DNA of 64,000 nt from Margaritispora aquatica (lineage: Eukaryota; Ascomycota; Leotiomycetes; Helotiales; Discinellaceae): contig VJWN01000021.1 in the NCBI GenBank assembly GCA_007644065.1, forward strand, positions 76,271 through 140,270, read 5' to 3'. Shown here in pieces: positions 61,590 through 64,000 of the stretch. Below the pieces are notes generated by a model. That model saw nothing but the letters and a program-made list of their open reading frames with translations. It searched no databases and was not told the DNA's origin. The position numbers and the translations under genes are program-made. Position 1 is the stretch's first letter. Every line of letters starts with the position of its first letter.

Positions 61590-61649
61590 GTACATAAACG
61601 CGAAAATCGCGAATCCTAGCCACCATCATTCTTTTTTGATATTGCAAAA

Positions 61650-62753
61650 ATGCCACCTCAACGAAGAGCTTTACGCTCTATAACTAGGAATCAAATTAAT
61701 AGAAAGCATCTTACTCTATATCAACGCGGTAGAGTAATAGGGAGGTTCGAAGAGGGCATCAAACAAGCTAATATCGTAAAGGAGCTATTTTTACACCCCG
61801 TAACCGTTCGATATACTATTTACTAACAATTAGTTCACTACGACGGCCTCGAAGCAGCGAAAGCCCCGCGGGGGAAATCATATACTAATCGCGATAAACG
61901 AATCCTCCTACGATACGTTCGTTTAAACCCAAAGGATATATACCTATAGGTTATTATAGCGTGTGGGCTCCGATGTTAGACCTCTACCGTCAAGACTATT
62001 CTCAAGAAGTACGGCATTACCAATTGGCGTGCAAAACGCCGTCCGTTATTGACGGAAGCTTACGTAGCTACTAGGCTTGCCTAGTGCCTCGCGTATAGGC
62101 ACTGGAACTAGGAGGACTAGGGTATAGTCGTATAGAGTGACGAGTGTTTAGTAGAGCGGGGGCGGGGAAAACGACAAGAATAGGTCTTTCGAACACTAGT
62201 ATAGAAATAGGATCGGGATAAGGTCTAAACATACGGTATAAATAAGAATATAAAGGTTATGGTCTAGGGATCCTTCTAGGACTACGGGAGAAGCAACCTC
62301 TATATTATGGACCGTGATTTCGAGTCTAAAAAGTATGGATATTCGGCCAACTCGTACCTCGAAGTTCTCGACGTAGAGGTAGCACTAGCTTTCGATAAAA
62401 TAGAGCCCGGTTACGTATTTATACAAGACAATACACCTATACACTATACGTATAAGGTCCGCGAATAGTTTCGTCTTAGGGGTATTCCTTGCCTTCTAAA
62501 CTGGCCTACGTACTCGCTAGACCTTAATCCTATTGAGTACGTCTGGTAGCACCTTAAAACACGGGTCTACGAGATGTTTCCTGACGTTATGGCCGAAAAA
62601 AGCGAGTCAGAAGCCGCAAGAGCGAGGCTAGAGAGCTATTTACAGGCTACGTGGGATACACTAGATCAGTCACTTTTCGACAATTTATATAAGAGTATAC
62701 ATAGTAGAATAGAGGCCTGTATCGCGGCGGACGGGTGGCATACAAAATACTAG
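61650..62753 (+). pseudogene. Tc1/mariner transposase, 15 internal stops
   Basis: The frame is uninterrupted by indels over 368 codons: the start MPPQRRALRS and the end ADGWHTKY lie in one phase. All 15 internal stops are TAG (13) or TAA (2), none TGA. This fits C-to-T changes at CpA on either strand (CAG, CAA and TGG codons). The second catalytic Asp (QDN) and the Glu (NPIE) are about 34-35 codons apart, as in Tc1-like enzymes. The element is dead but well preserved in length. Confidence 0.9.
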
Positions 62754-62910
62754 AGGGTCTACGGTATTATAGTATATTTTTTTTATATATATATTATACG
62801 GACGAATCAGAGCTTTTAAATGATTCTATTTTTGTATTTTTAAACTTGTTAGTTAATTTAATATTAATAAAAGTATATGTTTCGAAAAAATCGGAATTTT
62901 CGTGTTCTTC

Positions 62911-62940
62911 GCTTCGTTTAATAGCAGTTGACTAGTACTG
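62911..62940 (-). repeat. right terminal inverted repeat
   Basis: Reverse complement starts CAGTACTAGTCAACTGCTAT, matching the left end in the first five bases and again from TCAACTGCTA. It is followed by the TA target duplicate. Confidence 0.8.
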
Positions 62941-62942
62941 TA

Positions 62943-63599
62943 GGAGGTTGGTGCTGCCTCCGTCTTCGCCTCCTCTCTTTTTCTCCCCGTCTTTTCAAGG
63001 CCCGCCGATTAACTCTCCTAGTTAGGGTATAGTCATTGATTTTCTTGGTCCGCTGGATTTAGGCTGACTATGTGGTTTGCATTAAAAGTTAGGTTGAAGC
63101 TTCTGAGCACTGCTGCTGGCTCAGTTCGTGAGGATGGACATCGGAGGTGGCTGAACACTTGTCTTTTGGGAAGGATGGGATGGGAGCATGTTTGTCCTGA
63201 TAGGTTTAGGTGGTACGAAGAGGTGGTACGAAGAGGGTACGAGCCAGTCATCACTTAGAGAACTCAAATCTATGCAAATAAACATGAGCATATATGAGTT
63301 AGTAATTCGACAATCCATATATGATCGTAATTCCCCTACTACGGTGCTTCGTGCTCACATTTTCGGAATGTTCAAATAACGAGTTCAGGGAATGAATATA
63401 TATAGGGTCTCGGGTTTTGTTTCATTAATTGTCATTATTTTATTCCTGAAAAGCTACAATCGCCTCGATGACAAGTATGTCCAATATTGCAATTTTTTTA
63501 CCTTAACCCACGCTATGCCATATATACCACACAGATAAGTGGTCAATCCCAAACGCAATGCTATGCAATCCAAATCTCATAAATAAACCTCTTCCCAAA
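62943..63599. other. intergenic region after the transposon
   Basis: No gene accepted. It contains a local duplication of GGTACGAAGAGG near 63,211-63,236. The 3' end of the GMC gene probably lies in the last part. Confidence 0.4.
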
Positions 63600-64000
63600 T
63601 CATATAAGTTTCAACCCCAACTTCGCAAGAATCAGCTCCGCTCCCTTCTCAGCAGCAACCATGATACCAAACTGCGGATTGACAGTCAAAGGCTCAACCA
63701 CACTCCCATCCACCACATATAGATTCTTCATCCCTACCACCTTCAGGTTCGTATCCACACAACTGCCAATGCGACAGCTTGAACTCCAATGATTGACCTG
63801 GCCACGTGCATAGTCTGAGTAAGTAGTGATGTACGTTTGGATATCTTGCACGCTTGCCGTCTGTGGGATGTTAAGCGACGTCAACCCCGAGCCCGGCAGT
63901 TTGGCGAAGAGCTTGTGGATCCAGGTCGCGATGTCGAGAGCGTCTTGCGGGTTGGAGTAGTAGACGTTGCCATTTGCGCCAGGGACAAAGTTCGCATCCA
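63600..64000 (-). CDS. GMC oxidoreductase, cellobiose dehydrogenase-like, C-terminal part
   Basis: The frame is open from the window edge to the stop at 63600, giving about 132 residues of the C-terminus; the rest lies outside. The GMC substrate-binding end is clear: VNHWSSSCRIG carries the catalytic His, followed by NLYVVDGSVVEPLTVNPQ with the second conserved residue (Asn) and FGIMVAAEKGAELIL. The best match by memory is the flavodehydrogenase part of cellobiose dehydrogenase, which feeds electrons to lytic polysaccharide monooxygenases during cellulose breakdown. Other GMC enzymes cannot be excluded without the haem domain. Together with the xylanase at 52 kb it suggests plant-biomass use. 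Confidence 0.85.
   Translation of the reverse strand, partial: DANFVPGANGNVYYSNPQDALDIATWIHKLFAKLPGSGLTSLNIPQTASVQDIQTYITTYSDYARGQVNHWSSSCRIGSCVDTNLKVVGMKNLYVVDGSVVEPLTVNPQFGIMVAAEKGAELILAKLGLKLI

Larger units (their letters stand above)
61560..62940 (+). mobile_element. Tc1/mariner-type DNA transposon, inactivated
   Basis: A 1381-base element flanked by TA on both sides (61558-61559 and 62941-62942). The ends are imperfect inverted repeats: both begin CAGTA and share TCAACTGCTA within the first 20 bases. Inside, one continuous frame (61650-62753) encodes a degenerate DDE transposase with SDECLVERG, FIQDN and SLDLNPIEYVW blocks. It is interrupted by 15 stops, so no product is possible. The element sits just downstream of the small secreted-type ORF at 61121. 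Confidence 0.92.

Overview
The window is nuclear DNA of a filamentous ascomycete. Genes carry short (about 38-60 bp, occasionally longer) GT-AG introns with CTRAY-like branch points. The gene content is typically fungal: a Zn2Cys6 regulator, a GH11 xylanase with a CBM1, a STAND-type N-terminal domain protein, a LaeA-like methyltransferase and PER1. A class such as Leotiomycetes (Helotiales) fits my memory of the proteins, but this is inference only.

Layout. 0.9-3.8 kb: a frame-broken basic coiled-coil ORF and a secreted purple acid phosphatase interrupted by one in-frame TAG. 4.1-16.6 kb: an oxidative-metabolism neighbourhood holding a salicylate-hydroxylase-like FAD monooxygenase, a ten-exon DHA1-type MFS transporter, a Baeyer-Villiger-type monooxygenase, a cupin, a kynurenine-formamidase-like hydrolase and a Zn2Cys6 regulator. 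It looks like a small regulated catabolic or detoxification cluster without a PKS or NRPS backbone. 17.9-21.5 kb: a highly basic disordered protein and an F-box protein. 24.5-28.0 kb: a large DUF1765-type protein behind a long untranslated or promoter stretch. 29.7-32.5 kb: a probable fusion of a ubiquitin-like domain and zinc ribbon with a LaeA-like methyltransferase, bracketed by two diverged direct repeats. 32.5-35.7 kb: a gene-poor, repeat-bearing stretch with one clear TATA box and a 33-codon ORF.

35.7-47.7 kb is a conserved housekeeping block: BRF1 (TFIIIB), PRMT1, a SnoaL/NTF2-like mitochondrial-type protein, phosphoacetylglucosamine mutase and MUS81. 47.7-64 kb mixes conserved genes (riboflavin synthase, PER1) with accessory ones: GH11 xylanase, a STAND N-terminal domain protein without an NTPase, unrecognised eroded coding regions, a knottin-like 86-residue secreted protein, a second short secreted candidate, a TA-flanked Tc1/mariner element with 15 internal stops of RIP type, and the 3' part of a GMC / cellobiose-dehydrogenase-like oxidoreductase cut by the window edge.

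Exon structures for most genes were closed in frame by hand from splice motifs. Where I could not close them, the entry says so. No tRNA, rRNA, CRISPR array or origin could be supported.
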